From positions 82,395,143 through 82,459,142 of the forward strand of contig NW_026262679.1 in assembly GCF_021869535.1 (NCBI RefSeq): 64,000 nt of DNA, given 5' to 3'. The notes under the pieces were generated by a model. It saw only the letters and a list, made by a program, of their open reading frames with translations, made no database searches and was not told where the DNA came from. A program made the translations under genes and the position numbers. Shown in pieces: positions 11,041-22,069 of this stretch. Within the stretch, counting starts at the first letter, position 1. The number at the start of each line of letters is the position of its first letter. The DNA comes from Mytilus californianus. Its lineage: Eukaryota > Mollusca > Bivalvia > Mytilida > Mytilidae.

Positions 11041-11391
11041 TGTTTATGAGATCTCAACCCTCCCCCTATACCTATAGCCAATGTAGAAAATATAACGCAT
11101 AACAATACGCACATTAAAATTCAGTTCAAGAGAAGTCCGAGTCTGATGTCAGAAGATGTAACCAAAGAAAATAAACAAAATGACAATAATACATAAATAA
11201 CAACAGACTACTAGCAGTTAACTGACATGCCAGCTCCAGACTTCAATTAAACTGATTGAAAGATTATGTCTTCATCATATGAATATCAGGCACAATACTT
11301 CCCGTTAGGGGTTTAGTATCATACCATCATAACATATATGAGAAGAACATAACCCGTGTCATGCCAACAACTGGTTTTTAAATAAATGTGT
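11041..11391 (-). other. probable 3' non-coding region of the RT element at 11392
   Basis: On the minus strand this follows the RT stop codon directly and leads to R3. No frame of note. I read it as the element's 3' untranslated part, by position only. Confidence 0.35.
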
Positions 11392-12156
11392 TTAGTGTCG
11401 ATGCAAAGACCCTATAAGTGAATCAATATTAACGCCAAAATATGCAATCTTTAATGACCTGACAACAGTATCGTAACTATATCCCTTCTTAATAAGTCTA
11501 TTTAAAGGTTTTGTTAGCTTCAGAGGTGAATACTGACATTTTTGTGCTTTATAAAGAATATTTCCATAAAAAATTGGATGTGAAATACCTGAACGTATAA
11601 GAAGTCTGCATGTTGAGCTATATTTACGAATGATGTCCTTATACCGATGATAAAATTTAGTAAATGTTTTGCCTAGTTTGTGATATCGAAAACCCTGGTG
11701 TAATAATTTTTCAGTAATACATAAATTTCTCTCGTTAAAATCTAAAACATTGTTACATACACGAGCGAATCGTACAAGTTGAGATATATAAACACCGTAA
11801 GATGGTGACAAGGGAACGTCACCATCTAAAAATGGATAATTAACGATAGGAAATGAAAAATCATCTCTTTTATCATATATTTTAGTATTAAGCTTTCCTT
11901 TAATGATATAGATATCAAGATCGAGGAAAGGGCAGTGGTCATTGTTAGTATTAGCTTTATTTAAAGTAAGTTCAACAGGATAAATTTCTTTAGTATACAT
12001 ACTGAAGTCGTCATTATTGAGAGCCAAAATATCATCCAAATATCTAAAAGTATTATTAAATTTGTGTATCAGATGTTGTTTCGATGGGTCTTTGCTGATT
12101 TTTGTCATAAATTGTAACTCATAGCAATACAAAAAAAGGGTCCGCAATATAAACAT
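11392..12156 (-). CDS. reverse-transcriptase fragment with YLDD box (retroelement)
   Basis: An open frame of 254 residues corresponds to the C-terminal half of a retroelement reverse transcriptase. Residues 38-46 read FRYLDDILA, carrying the catalytic Asp pair. They are followed by the family blocks CPFLDLDIYI, TKIYDKRDDFSFPIVN, SYGVYISQLVRFARVC, LLHQGFRYHKLGKTF and GISHPIFYGN. The upstream palm and fingers part is missing: the frame opens just before YLDD and the next 500 bp upstream do not continue it. It differs from the YIDD copies at 12683 and 46080 in wording (LALNND against LSINS or LSLNNS), so at least two subfamilies are present. It is the least damaged RT piece in the window but is too short to be active. 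Clade uncertain; host-gene status unlikely. Confidence 0.8.
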   Translation of the reverse strand: MFILRTLFLYCYELQFMTKISKDPSKQHLIHKFNNTFRYLDDILALNNDDFSMYTKEIYPVELTLNKANTNNDHCPFLDLDIYIIKGKLNTKIYDKRDDFSFPIVNYPFLDGDVPLSPSYGVYISQLVRFARVCNNVLDFNERNLCITEKLLHQGFRYHKLGKTFTKFYHRYKDIIRKYSSTCRLLIRSGISHPIFYGNILYKAQKCQYSPLKLTKPLNRLIKKGYSYDTVVRSLKIAYFGVNIDSLIGSLHRH

Positions 12157-12270
12157 AAATCACAGACATACAACAGAACTGACTGATGAAAATTTAAACA
12201 AACAATATCTAACAAATACGCAAAAAAAGGTGTTGTGGTAGATAGTAAATATGAAAAATCCGCCAACCAA

Positions 12271-12358
12271 AAGTTTTTGTCGTTGATAGTAAATTGTCAA
12301 AGACGCCGATAAAAAAGTTTTTGTCGTTGATAGTCAATACCATATATAGTATACGCTT
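12271..12358. repeat. 44-bp tandem duplication
   Basis: AAGTTTTTGTCGTTGATAGT occurs at 12271 and again at 12315, giving about two copies of a 44-bp unit between the two RT fragments. The rest of 12157-12680 holds short frames without recognisable content. Confidence 0.6.
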
Positions 12359-12682
12359 CCTCGATAAAGTAAAAATGAAGTAAATTATAAATACAAGGGT
12401 ACACAAAATAGGAACGACACTGTACAAAACCCTTGTGTGGGAACCGCACCCCATGACCGACCTGCATCAGGCACGCCCAAGGTAAAACACCCAATGGCGG
12501 AATGCATACAAACCGATTCACGTCAACAGTCATACGACCAAAACAAACACTCTCATACCACATCTTCCTATATCTAAGACAGCACAAAGACAAATAACGG
12601 GAAAAACTAAAGTTAAAAGATACACAACTTAAGCACATAGAATTTATAACACACGACCATCTTGTATTATTTGCGAAGTGGT

Positions 12683-13230
12683 CTAAGTAGCAGCTGTAAG
12701 CTCTTGAATATAGTATGAATTGAGAAACGTATATTTCATACGCGGGTGATTTGGTATATTACTGCTAAGGTGAGGTAAATTTATAATTTCAAAATTGTAA
12801 TCGTCTCGTTTGTCATAGATTCTGGAACTGAGATGACCGCTGTTGTCAAATTCGAGGTAAATGTTTAGAAATGAGGCAGATGAAGCTGTATCTGTGGTTT
12901 CTTTAATCTCTAGTTCAGGAGGACATATTAATGGGACCCAATCAGAAAAGTCTGGACTGTTAATGGAAAGAACATCATCAATATACCTGTATGTCATATT
13001 AAATAATCTAGCTTATTTAATCTTCTTGGTTTTACAAGTGTCTGCATGAAGGAACTCCGACTCATATGAAAATAAGGTCGGCCAGGAGAGGTGCACAGAT
13101 GGTCGGTATAGGAATGCCGACAACCTACTGGAAAAATCAACCTCCAAATTCAACGAATAGGTTGTTAGTGAGAAACTCAAACATACTGATCACTTGTTTT
13201 TCTGTGTAGGTTTTTTTCGGGCTCATTTTT
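12683..13230 (-). pseudogene. reverse-transcriptase fossil with YIDD box
   Basis: Read on the minus strand from about 13230, a frame resembles the element's block before the palm (KTYTEKQVISMFEFLTNN), then a decayed GIPxxxxCAPLLADL block near 13090 with in-frame stops. The last part, 12997-12683, is open for 104 residues: YRYIDDVLSINS, PPELEIKETTDTASSASFLN and SRIYDKRDDYNFEIIN. After LPHLSSNIP the expected YGVYISQL block is lost. It is a different subfamily from the 11392 copy. Confidence 0.75.
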
Positions 13231-13394
13231 AACAAAATGTGCAGAATTATACCCCAAAACAGTAGCATATGGTACCATTTTTATGGAGGGAAAGCATTGT
13301 AGATTATTTCTTTAAGTAGGGTTTTAATATTCATGTGGTATGGTAGTGTAAAGGGTGGACAAATCGAGATTTTAAATTTTCCAAAATTTCTTTT

Positions 13395-13690
13395 GAATTC
13401 TTAAGAATCGCGCGTCTGGCGTACAAAATTATAAGCCTTGTTATCTTTGTTAAGTTTTTTACAACCACTGGTGGTGGAGGTTTCCTGCCTTAGGGTATCA
13501 CCATCCCAGTAATCAGCACTTCTGTGTTGATATGACATATAATTGATATGGTCATATTTATAGATTCGCTGTCTACAAAACTTTGATTTGTTCGAAATAC
13601 TAAGTATTTCTACCCAAGGAAACGCACGTCTGACGAACAACATTATAAGCCTTGTATTTTTGATGAGTTTTTTAACACAGTTTGACATAC
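13395..13690 (+). repeat. dispersed repeat (CAGCACTTCTG family), copy 2
   Basis: It matches 10190-10400 over AATCAGCACTTCTG to TTTCTACCCAAGG. In addition it has two CGCGTCTGGCGTAC / CGCACGTCTGACGAAC motifs with TTATAAGCCTTGT. The GCGCATCTGGCGTACAAAAT motif also occurs at 22090. A reverse-orientation relative lies at 48730-48910. Confidence 0.6.
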
Positions 13691-13899
13691 ATTTTTTTTA
13701 AATGCATAGTTGTGGTTTCGAAATAACTTCTAATCAGTATGATTACCGACTTAAAAAACTACTGATTTTGTTAAAAGAGTTTCTTTTCTATTGTCGTTGC
13801 ATACGTTTTCCAAATATATTGGTTTTGTTATATGAAGGCTTTGGTAAATTATGAATACGGCATGACATCATTTCTCAAATAAGTGATTTGTTTTCATAT

Positions 13900-14060
13900 T
13901 CTTAGAGGTGGTGACACGATGGTGCTTATTTCCCAAATCGCTCTTTTTTATATTTTCCATCAACTTTTAACTTTTTTTCCTTCTTTACCTCAGATCTCAC
14001 TTTTTTACCCATTCTATCCCACATCCCAAAAGCGTATCATCATCATCTTCTTACATTTAA
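13900..14060 (-). repeat. T-rich dispersed repeat, inverted partner of 26400-26600
   Basis: Phrases such as TTTTTACCC, ATCCCACATCC and GATCTCAC.TTTTT correspond in reverse complement to GGATGTGGGATATAGGGGTA and GTGGGATCTGGGAC at 26430-26510. The match is uneven and low in complexity. Confidence 0.35.
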
Positions 14061-14939
14061 AAAGGCGTAAATAAAGGCTGAAAATTACTTTTTTTACATA
14101 TCTTTTCCGATTTTGTGTCATCATGACCAAGTTTACTTTGTGAATTTGAATACCGCTCTAACAGATAGTTTAAAATATCGAAATTGATATTTCAAAACAC
14201 ACAGAAGAACAATGGCCAATACACATAAGTAATATAATATATAGATCTACTCCTTAGATTATACATTTTTCTATTTCTTTTGTATATGATCAACTGCTGT
14301 CATGATTTTCTATTGTAAGTAATAGATTGCTATTTAACATACATTTTAGAAGGTTTTAGTTAAACAATAGTTAAGAAATAGTTTATGTGATTTGCGGTAT
14401 TAAATTAACAAGTGAATGTCTTGACTGTTATTAGTTAATTTGAAAAACTCTTTTGACTATAGAGTTAAAGTAAATGCTAATTTTATATACACTTATATAA
14501 CATTTGACAGTCCAGTTATTCATGACTAGGACTAATACCTGAAGTTATCTATTGCACCCAGTTCACGATTTTGTTTTTTTCTGCATATACAAAATTCACA
14601 AGGATAAACTATCCTCTATTTTAACATTGATATTTGCATAAAAAATACCCGCTTCTTAATAGTAACAATGAGATTTTTAAAAAGAATGAATTAGGGAACT
14701 GGGAACTGTGACTTCATATGGTTAAAATGACAAAACTGATGGTATAAGTATTCTATATAGTCCCTACTGCAGCTTAATGAATGAGATATATACATTCAAG
14801 TCTATCTAAATGCCACTTTCAAGCTCCCAATTGGGGCACTATCCTTCAACATAGAAGTTAAATCTTTTAAATACTTCCCTACTTTAAAGACCAATCTGTT
14901 CAAATCATCACTTATACATATATCACACGTATTTCGACT
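14061..14939. other. non-coding stretch
   Basis: AT-rich, without recognisable gene, RNA or repeat. The RT fossil begins at about 14940 and may extend slightly upstream, because KLPxxxFKV-like minus-strand wording near 14800-14990 is only a shadow frame. Confidence 0.5.
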
Positions 14940-15762
14940 TAAATGTTCAACTACAAATATATGTTGCAGGATCTCGATATTGATGACTTCAGGTCGCAAC
15001 CTTCGGATTACACATATGCAAGCTCCCCATTCATATATAATATGGCAAACAACGTTATAAATGTTGACCTCTACGAAAAGATAGTACGAAATATATCTTT
15101 AAAGACCCAAATGTTGCCAGGTTCCTATCCTACTTCCATTACACATATATTGTGGAACCCGCAGACAAAGCCCAAAATAATGTAATTTACAGTACTAGTA
15201 CATAAACAGCTTGATAAGGGATAAGGGTATCGATGATTCTCTGTAAAACCCTACATTTACTCCAACGACACTTACTAAAGATGAACCCATGAACAACCGT
15301 AGATCTGTTTTATGTTCTTTTGCAATTTTAACTAATGATTAAGATCTGGATTTCCTTCACTCTACAAATTACATACATGTTCTTACACACAACTCTATAT
15401 TACTGGGTCTTCCAAATGCTCGAAGAAACCTCTTTCCAAATGCGTGAAAAAACCATTTTCCAAATTGTTTTAAAACATTTGTTTTATCTGCAGTCGAACC
15501 CGGGCACTAGAGTTACTCTGAAACTCCTTCTTTATGGGCGATGTGAATCAGATGAAGATACTATTAAATCCGAAGATCTGTCAGATAAAATACAATCTAA
15601 TTTGATCTCCTCGTGCAGTAGTAAACAAACAGTATCTACTCTTTACACCAGTATTCGTCATTCTAAACTTAAAGACAGATTCAAAGAGAAAGTCCATCTT
15701 CGTTTCATACAAAACCCAACGAAAATAACAAGCATCTTGTTTTAGGAAAGAACAAATCATAC

Positions 15763-16199
15763 CCTGGCACGTCCGGTCTGTGTTTTTGTTTGATGTTTTT
15801 CAGCTTTGTATCGATCTGATGAGTTAAGCCTTTTTAGACTGATTTTTATAGTTTGTTCTTATGTTGTGCTGTTACACCACTGTCCCAGGTTAGGGGAGGG
15901 TTGAGCGCTCACAAATATCTTTTACCCCTCAACATTTTTATGAGCCTGTCCCAAGTCAGAAGCCTGTAGTTCAGTGTTTGGTTCATGTCTGTCATATTTG
16001 TTTTTCGTAAATTGTTTTGTTTTGAATTAGGTCGTTATTTTTTCTCAATTGAATTGTTTCATATTTTCATGTTTGTGCCTTTTATTGCCGACTTATTGTT
16101 GAAGGCCGTACGAATACCTATAATTGCTTACATCCACTTTATTTGAACCTTGGTGGATAGTTGTCTCATTGGCAATCATATATCATCTCCTTATCTCTA
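15763..16199 (+). mobile_element. repeat R2 inserted in a reverse transcriptase
   Basis: It runs from CCTGGCACGTCCGGTCTG to ATCATCTCCTTATCTCTAT. The RT reading resumes across it without loss (GKNKSY | FVKKHS), which fixes both ends to a few bases. Landmarks: GATGAGTTAAGCC, CTGTCCCAGGTTAGG, CCCAAGTCAGAAGCCTG, GGCCGTACGAATACC and GGTGGATAGTTGTCTCATTG. Confidence 0.8.
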
Positions 16200-16324
16200 T
16201 TTTGTAAAGAAACACTCTGATAAAAACAAAGAGTTCTCTGAAATCAAAATCATCAAGATGTATGATTTTTCATTTTCATTTCTTTTTTCTTTTTTTAAAT
16301 TTGGAGGACGTGTTTTTGAGCAGA

Positions 16325-16622
16325 TAAAAGAGGGACGAAAGATACCAGAGGGACAGTCAAACTCACAGATCGAAAACAAACTGACAACGCCATGGCCAAA
16401 AATAAAAAGACAAACAGACAAATAATAGTACAGATGACACAACATAGAAAACTAAAGACTAAGCAACACGAACCCCACCAAAAACTGGGGGTGATCTCAG
16501 GTGCTCCGGAAGGGTAAGCAGATCCTGCTCCACATGTGGCACCCGTCGTGTTGCTTTTGTTATTACAAATCCGGTAAATAGTCTAATTCGGTAGGTCACA
16601 TTCGTGAAAAGGAATATACATT
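16325..16622 (-). repeat. reversed RT-element tail inserted in an RT-element copy
   Basis: On the minus strand it reads the standard tail: CGAATGTGACCTACCGAATT, AACACGACGGGTGCCAC, GGAGCAGGATCTGCTTACCC, TTAGTTTTCTATGTTGTG, GGCCATGGCGTTGTCAGTTT and CTTTGGTATCTTTCG. The plus-strand RT protein continues on each side, so this is an insertion or an inversion of local material. Confidence 0.75.
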
Positions 16623-16757
16623 TCTATGAGAACCGAAAGTTTGGTGACTATGCTGATCTCGTCTATTCCATTGAACAAGAAAAAAGGGTAACAAAGATAC
16701 CTTTAGGTCTGCATTATATCTTGACTTACAGCTGTCAGGTTGAGAACTTCACTTTAC

Positions 16758-17040
16758 GACAATTAATACAATAGAGAACGGGGACGGGGAATGTGTTAAA
16801 GAGACAATTACCCGTCCAAAGAACAAACAAGAGCCCGAGGCCACCAATAGGTCTTCAACGTAGCTAGAAAAACACGCATCTGGGAGGCGGGATTCAGCTG
16901 GCCCTTAAACAATAATGTTTACTAGTTCAGCGAACTGGACGTCACGCTAAACTCCGAAACATACAAATGAACCAAAATTTAAAAAACACACAAGACTAAC
17001 AAATGCTAGATGTTCCTGTCTTGGGACAGGTGCAAAGAAT
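16758..17040. mobile_element. repeat R3 inserted in a reverse transcriptase
   Basis: It runs from about AATACAATAGAGAACGGGGA to CTTGGGACAGGTGCAAAG. It interrupts the RT between the lost YDKRDD block (CTTTACGACAA) and the FNFPIV-like block (TTTAAATTTTCCAACTGTGG). It matches the copy at 10740-11040. Confidence 0.75.
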
Positions 17041-17510
17041 TCGATTTAAATTTTCCAACTGTGGACTTTCTATTTATGTGTATAGCAACATTCCAAGCTG
17101 CACCTGCTTGTAGTTGAGTACATCTCTCTAAGTAGATACGATATTATAAATCTTGCATTTCCTATGATAACTTATTTAAGAAAGCTATTAGGCAAATGGT
17201 TCTACTTGGTAAAGTTAATTTTACCCCTACGAATGTTTTACAAGCGTCATGATATGGTTGATCGTTATGGAATATCTGTGTCATAGAGGACTCAATAGGA
17301 ATTTCAACATCGGTATACTACTGTTGCCTCTAAACTGCTCTTTCGAACAACCTACGATCACCTCTGAATTGGGTTGAGTTTTTGTCATCAATCTTTAGTT
17401 TTCTGTGAAAAGTTGTTTGTCTTTTCATCATTTTTATTCATAGCCGTGGTATTGTACGTTTTTTCTTCGTTTTTTGGTTTTCTCTTTGGTATCTCCTCTT
17501 TCTGTTTAGA

Positions 17511-18442
17511 GCGTGATAACTGAAACTTTTTCAATAGCTTTTCAACCTATACCCAAAAGAATCAGGTTAACACTGTGATCTTAAAATTAGTGTTGGTCTT
17601 ATATGTTTTGAAAGTTCTTTTATATCCTATTTTGATTTTCTAACTGTCAACTGATGATTTTTACTTTACTCTGGTTGAAATGTTAGATTTGAAATGATTA
17701 GGATAAAGGTATGTTTCTGAATGGCAGCCTACTTTTATTAAACTGAAATATAAATTTAAGACTTGCTTTATTGTATGAGTGCATGTTCCTTGTTGAATAA
17801 TGTACGTGACCCTAATGTGTCCATTCTTGTGTTCTTGTGTTGCTGCCTAATTTAGGTTTTCCTCAATTCAATCATACATATCCGAAATTGCATTCTTTTG
17901 ACTGATTAACCGTATTTTTTTTCGACACCATATTAAGATTTACGGGTTTATTTTAAAAGTTCTGTGTACGTTTCTGAGTAATTTAATAACATAAACATGT
18001 AGCAAACAACAAACATAACAACATGTAAAAGTAAACCACGCTATAAAGTTGATTATATTTTTCTAATTCCTACATAAATAATTGGCAAAACATTTCTACT
18101 ACAACTAAGTTAAAATGGTATTTTGGCATTTTAATACCTATAAATATACCGTTTCTGTACATGTAAACTCTTTTAAAAGGAATATATTGACACAAACAAA
18201 TCGCATTTCAAATTAATATAAACGTACTTGACTGATATTCCATGACTTAATTCTTGTTTGTAAACTAGTTGAACTATAACGTTTGAATTCTTAAAAGAAA
18301 AATAGGATAAACCTAGAGACTGGTCATTTCCTGGGATTAATTTGTACACCAATAATTTGAAAATTTCAGAATGTCTTTAAAGTTTTGTGTTCAGTCAAAA
18401 ATGTTAAAAGTAGCTTCTAGGACACTTGCTATCAGTTCAATT
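17511..18442. other. non-coding stretch, 3' side of the TRIM gene
   Basis: No coding sequence recognised. Part is likely the 3' untranslated region of the minus-strand TRIM gene. A minus-strand AATAAA (TTTATT near 17946) is a possible but unproven polyadenylation signal. Confidence 0.5.
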
Positions 18443-20470
18443 CTAAACCATTTCATAAATTTTAACTACATTCCTATTTGTGTATCCAACATCTGACAGG
18501 AAAAATCTGTCTCCACATAGGTGAATAGCAGCGGGATGTTCTAGTCCGTCGGTTGCATCTAGAAGCACGCGCGCATCAGATCCGTCAGACGACATTTTCA
18601 TTACATTCGAGGAATTTTGCCCACATATATATATGTTGTCCTGGCTGTCAATACTGACACCTCTTGCCCAACGTATGCTGTCATGTTCAATCGACAAACG
18701 GACGTTCAAATCCGAATATAGAACGACAGCTCGTTTTTCGCCGATACCAACGGTTTTCTGTGTCACAACAATTTCAGCTGTGCGTTGGTTGATAGCGAGA
18801 TGGAACGGTCGATTTTCAAACATAGCTTTACCACTACTTCTCCTGTGGACTGTATCCAAAACATGTCCATCTACTTCTATGACGCTCATTGATGGAACGG
18901 GTTTATCAAGAGGAAACAGCAGAACCAGATTGCCACGTATCTCGTCAACGCCATAGCATACTTTTCCAACAAAAACTACGTTTTGTAATAGCAGACTTTC
19001 ATCTGTCATGTTAAGCAGAGCAATTTCCCGATTGTTTGGAAGAGTACATGCAAGAGTATTCATATCGACTTGACAAATGTCGAACGGTTCAGATGTCAAA
19101 AGTACTTTCGATATGAAAATACCTGTATCCTTAAACATTTTGATAGTTTTGTTGTGGAAATCACACAAGATAACTTTTCCATCAGGCAGATAAATTCCAC
19201 CAGTAATAACGCAGTCGTTTGTATCTGAAGGTAGCCGAATGTGGAAATCTCTTATCAGAACTGCGCGTTTATCCATCATTGGCTTCATTTCGGCGATAGG
19301 CTTCGGGGCATCGGGCCTACCATGGGAAATTTTTATCTCTCCTAATTCCATCACAGTTGCTGGTATGTCTCTAGCTTTTGGGTTAAATCTAAATTTTATA
19401 TCTATACTTTCTAACTTTGCCGAGTTTTCCATCGCCTTTTGTTTAAAATCTAAATAATTCTCACGCGCTTTAGCAACTGTTGCAACGAACTGGGCATTAC
19501 TTCCATAACTCGCTGTCGCTTGAATCATCTTTCTAGAATGTTCAATGGCTGATTGGGTGACTTTGCTGTCTTGAATTCTTGACTGAATCTTATCCTTCTC
19601 CTCTTTGTGTATTTTAGTTAGGCGTTGGTTAAAATTTTCCTCCAGTTTGTCAAGATGCCCAGTAATCGATCCTCTGAATGTTTTCATTTTCTTTTTTATG
19701 TCATCCTTTTTGTTGTTCAGGTTCTGATGTTGTTTAATGTTTTCGTTTACGATTTCTTCCAGTGAAGATAAGCACTCGTTAAATTGTTCCACTAATTTTT
19801 CTACCTCCCGAGTATTCTTTAACTCTTTCGCATAAAATTCAGTTGTAAGAACTTGGACGCATCTTCGATGTTCCAGTGCTACACAAACAGAGCAAACGAG
19901 AGTGTTGTGATCCAAACAGAAGAGCTCCATATTTTGATTATGGCGACTACAGCGAAGTTCATCGTCGGTAAGTATGGCTGGCTGGCGAAGAGCTTGGTCT
20001 ACAGGCATAGTTTCATGATCCAGAAACAACGCATTGTGGTAATTGATGCACGTCTTGCACAAACAAATTCGACAATGCTTACACCAAACATCAGCACGGA
20101 CGCTTTCTTTATTCTGCTTTTGGCATGGTTCGCACGTTTTCTCCTTGTTCTCGAAAGACATAATTTCCATGACGTTCATTATAAATCCATTTGTCGGTAA
20201 TTGTTCTGCCCACATGGATGGTGCTGCTGTTGAATCGATCGGAATTGCGATTGCTCGACATTGTGGGCATGGGAAAGAATTTGGTCTAGGGTTATCGTTG
20301 TCCTGTGTATACCGATCAATGTATGTTCCTAGGCATTTCTGACAAAATGTATGAAGACATGGTAGACTCTTCGGATCTGTAAACTTGTCGGAGCAAATCG
20401 GACACTTCACGACGGCATCATCTAAGTTGGATTTACCAACTTTTGATCGTCCCTTTTCTGATTTACTCAT
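18443..20470 (-). CDS. TRIM-type RING/B-box protein with C-terminal NHL-like propeller
   Basis: This is a single uninterrupted frame of 675 residues. Residues 23-71 form a C3HC4 RING (C23, C26, C38, H40, C43, C46, C68, C71), which in this family recruits a ubiquitin E2. B-box 1 spans about 113-155 (C113, C116, C130, C133, C138, C141, H145, H152). B-box 2 spans about 174-204 (C174, H177, C185, H188, C193, C196, H201, C204). A long Lys/Glu-rich coiled coil covers about 215-345. From about 390 on, several blade-like repeats (for example GGIYLPDGKVILCDFHNKTI and GVSIDSQDNIYICGQNSSNV) indicate an NHL-like beta-propeller, as in TRIM2/3/32/71-type or bivalve-expanded TRIMs. The inferred role is a cytosolic E3 ubiquitin ligase; the substrate is unknown. 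Bivalves have many intronless genes of this layout, often linked to immunity, so orthology with a named vertebrate TRIM is not claimed. The start is the first Met of the frame, shortly before the RING. Confidence 0.92.
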   Translation of the reverse strand: MSKSEKGRSKVGKSNLDDAVVKCPICSDKFTDPKSLPCLHTFCQKCLGTYIDRYTQDNDNPRPNSFPCPQCRAIAIPIDSTAAPSMWAEQLPTNGFIMNVMEIMSFENKEKTCEPCQKQNKESVRADVWCKHCRICLCKTCINYHNALFLDHETMPVDQALRQPAILTDDELRCSRHNQNMELFCLDHNTLVCSVCVALEHRRCVQVLTTEFYAKELKNTREVEKLVEQFNECLSSLEEIVNENIKQHQNLNNKKDDIKKKMKTFRGSITGHLDKLEENFNQRLTKIHKEEKDKIQSRIQDSKVTQSAIEHSRKMIQATASYGSNAQFVATVAKARENYLDFKQKAMENSAKLESIDIKFRFNPKARDIPATVMELGEIKISHGRPDAPKPIAEMKPMMDKRAVLIRDFHIRLPSDTNDCVITGGIYLPDGKVILCDFHNKTIKMFKDTGIFISKVLLTSEPFDICQVDMNTLACTLPNNREIALLNMTDESLLLQNVVFVGKVCYGVDEIRGNLVLLFPLDKPVPSMSVIEVDGHVLDTVHRRSSGKAMFENRPFHLAINQRTAEIVVTQKTVGIGEKRAVVLYSDLNVRLSIEHDSIRWARGVSIDSQDNIYICGQNSSNVMKMSSDGSDARVLLDATDGLEHPAAIHLCGDRFFLSDVGYTNRNVVKIYEMV

Positions 20471-21439
20471 TGTTATTTTTCACCAAAAATATCTCGTTTT
20501 CATTATTATTGCAATATTACTTCTTATAGAATATAAAAGTCCTTCCTACATGGCTAAATTATCCGTAAGCTAATTTTCAATAATAAAACTTGCCACAAAC
20601 AATACTTAAATGTTACCAATATTTCCTTTCTAATGTTTTGTATCATTTATAATACCATGGAGCCCACTCTTAAAATAAAAATGAAATCTAACACATTTTT
20701 TACGGGACGTCGGTGTTCCGAAGACAGCGTTAACAAAAGAATCTAAAGTTAGAGATTTCTAAACAAGTATTTAAATGGCATTAGTATAAAAATAATTTTA
20801 TAATTAAAACAATAGATTTTTTTAAATAATACCTAAGTCCTCAAAAGTGTCCGTTGGACGCATTTGTACTTTGTTTTGTCATTTGACATGTTAAATTATT
20901 TCTTCTTTGTCTCCTTTTATTCCTTTTCTTTTTCATTTATTTATTTTGTGATTGAATTTATCGCTCCCTACGTTCCTCTTCTCTTCATCTGACAAACAAT
21001 ATCTGTACACTGAAAACTGATAACATATGTTAATTTTGATTTGAGAGGTTTTGTTTGATCCAGATTTCTTTTCTTTTTCGTGATTTGAAGATCACCGTGA
21101 TAACATCGGGTTAAATCTATATTGGCAGGTCAAACATTACGATTTCGTTGATAACTATGGGTCAAATGTATTATGGTTCTCTCAAATCTTTTCCAACGTT
21201 ACAAAGCCCCGAGCAAAATTATATAAACGCGTGAAATCCGACATTACTACTGAAGTTCTTTTAGACTGGAGTCCTTTTATGACATTAATATATCATCAGT
21301 CTTCGGGCATTCGTGATGATAATACTTAGTTCATTAAAGAAATCAATAAAAAGACAATAAAGGAAGCTTTTAATTGGGCTTGATGTTTTCCTCTATTCAA
21401 TATGTTAAGTAAAGCAAAGGTTACGAAAGAGGCTGTAAA
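20471..21439. other. upstream region of the TRIM gene
   Basis: No gene recognised. It must contain the TRIM promoter on the minus strand, but I see no confident TATA box or factor site. The sequence is AT-rich. Confidence 0.45.
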
Positions 21440-21610
21440 AATAAAAAGTCATCGAAAAACAGACAATAACACGACCAAAAGAAAAATAGATAAACAACAC
21501 TCAACAAAACGGTACACAAAAGACTAAAACTTGGTGATTTCTGTGTTCCAGAAAAATAAACAGTTCCTTCTCCACTTTAGTGACATGGCACCTGTTGTGT
21601 TGCCCATAAG
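21440..21610 (-). repeat. decayed RT-element tail
   Basis: The minus-strand reading keeps GGCAACACAACAGGTGCCAT, then CTGGAACACAG and TTTTGGTCGTG-like tail wording. It is heavily mutated, with the Mytilus-type tail order retained. Confidence 0.45.
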
Positions 21611-21859
21611 TTAAACTTCAGCGATAAGTCAAATTCGGTATTTGTCATACAGTAGGAAAAGAGGATGTCATTATGTTTATACGACAAATGGAACATATCC
21701 GTGGTCAACTGAGACGCAGATATTTAGTGTCGTTCAACCAAGCTATGTTGCCGTTCGTAAAACATTCGCAGTGATGATTTCAATTTTTCCATACAGTACA
21801 ATTGGTTCTTTCTGTGGCTTCTGTTATGGTGTGTCAAACGTTGCAATATTCACAAAAAA

Positions 21860-22065
21860 AATCATATATTTGTTCATAAAAACAAAATTTATATTCCAAA
21901 AATAATATTTATGTTCATTAACACAAAATATATATTAAAAAAATCATGTACATGTTCATAAAGACCAAATATATTAAAAATTTTGAATATATATTTTGTT
22001 TTTATGATCATTTATATAATTTTTTTAATATATAATAAAAAATCATATATGTTTTATTTTTATGA
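21860..22065. repeat. AT-rich inverted and direct short repeats
   Basis: TGTTCATAAAAACAAAATTT and variants recur at about 21873 and 21953. They pair with ATATTTTGTTTTTATGATCA near 21990 and TTTTATTTTTATGAAC at 22052. Low-complexity palindromic DNA; no gene. Confidence 0.5.
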
Positions 22066-22069
22066 ACTG

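Larger units (their letters stand above)
14940..17510 (+). pseudogene. YxDD reverse-transcriptase element, split by three nested insertions
   Basis: Pieces of one RT protein appear in order on the plus strand. 14940-15762 gives N-terminal blocks (IFKDPNVARFLSYFH, VEPADKAQNN, LKDRFKEKVHLRFIQ, HLVLGKNKSY). 16200-16324 resumes exactly at FVKKHSDKNKEFSEIKIIKM and FGGRVFEQ. 16623-16757 gives FGDYADLVYSIE and LHYILTYS. 17041-17300 gives LNFPTVDFLFMC and DMVDRYGISVS. A degraded tail follows to 17510. The gaps hold R2 (15763-16199), a reversed element tail (16325-16622) and R3 (16758-17040). The frames contain several shifts and stops, so the element is dead. Confidence 0.75.
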
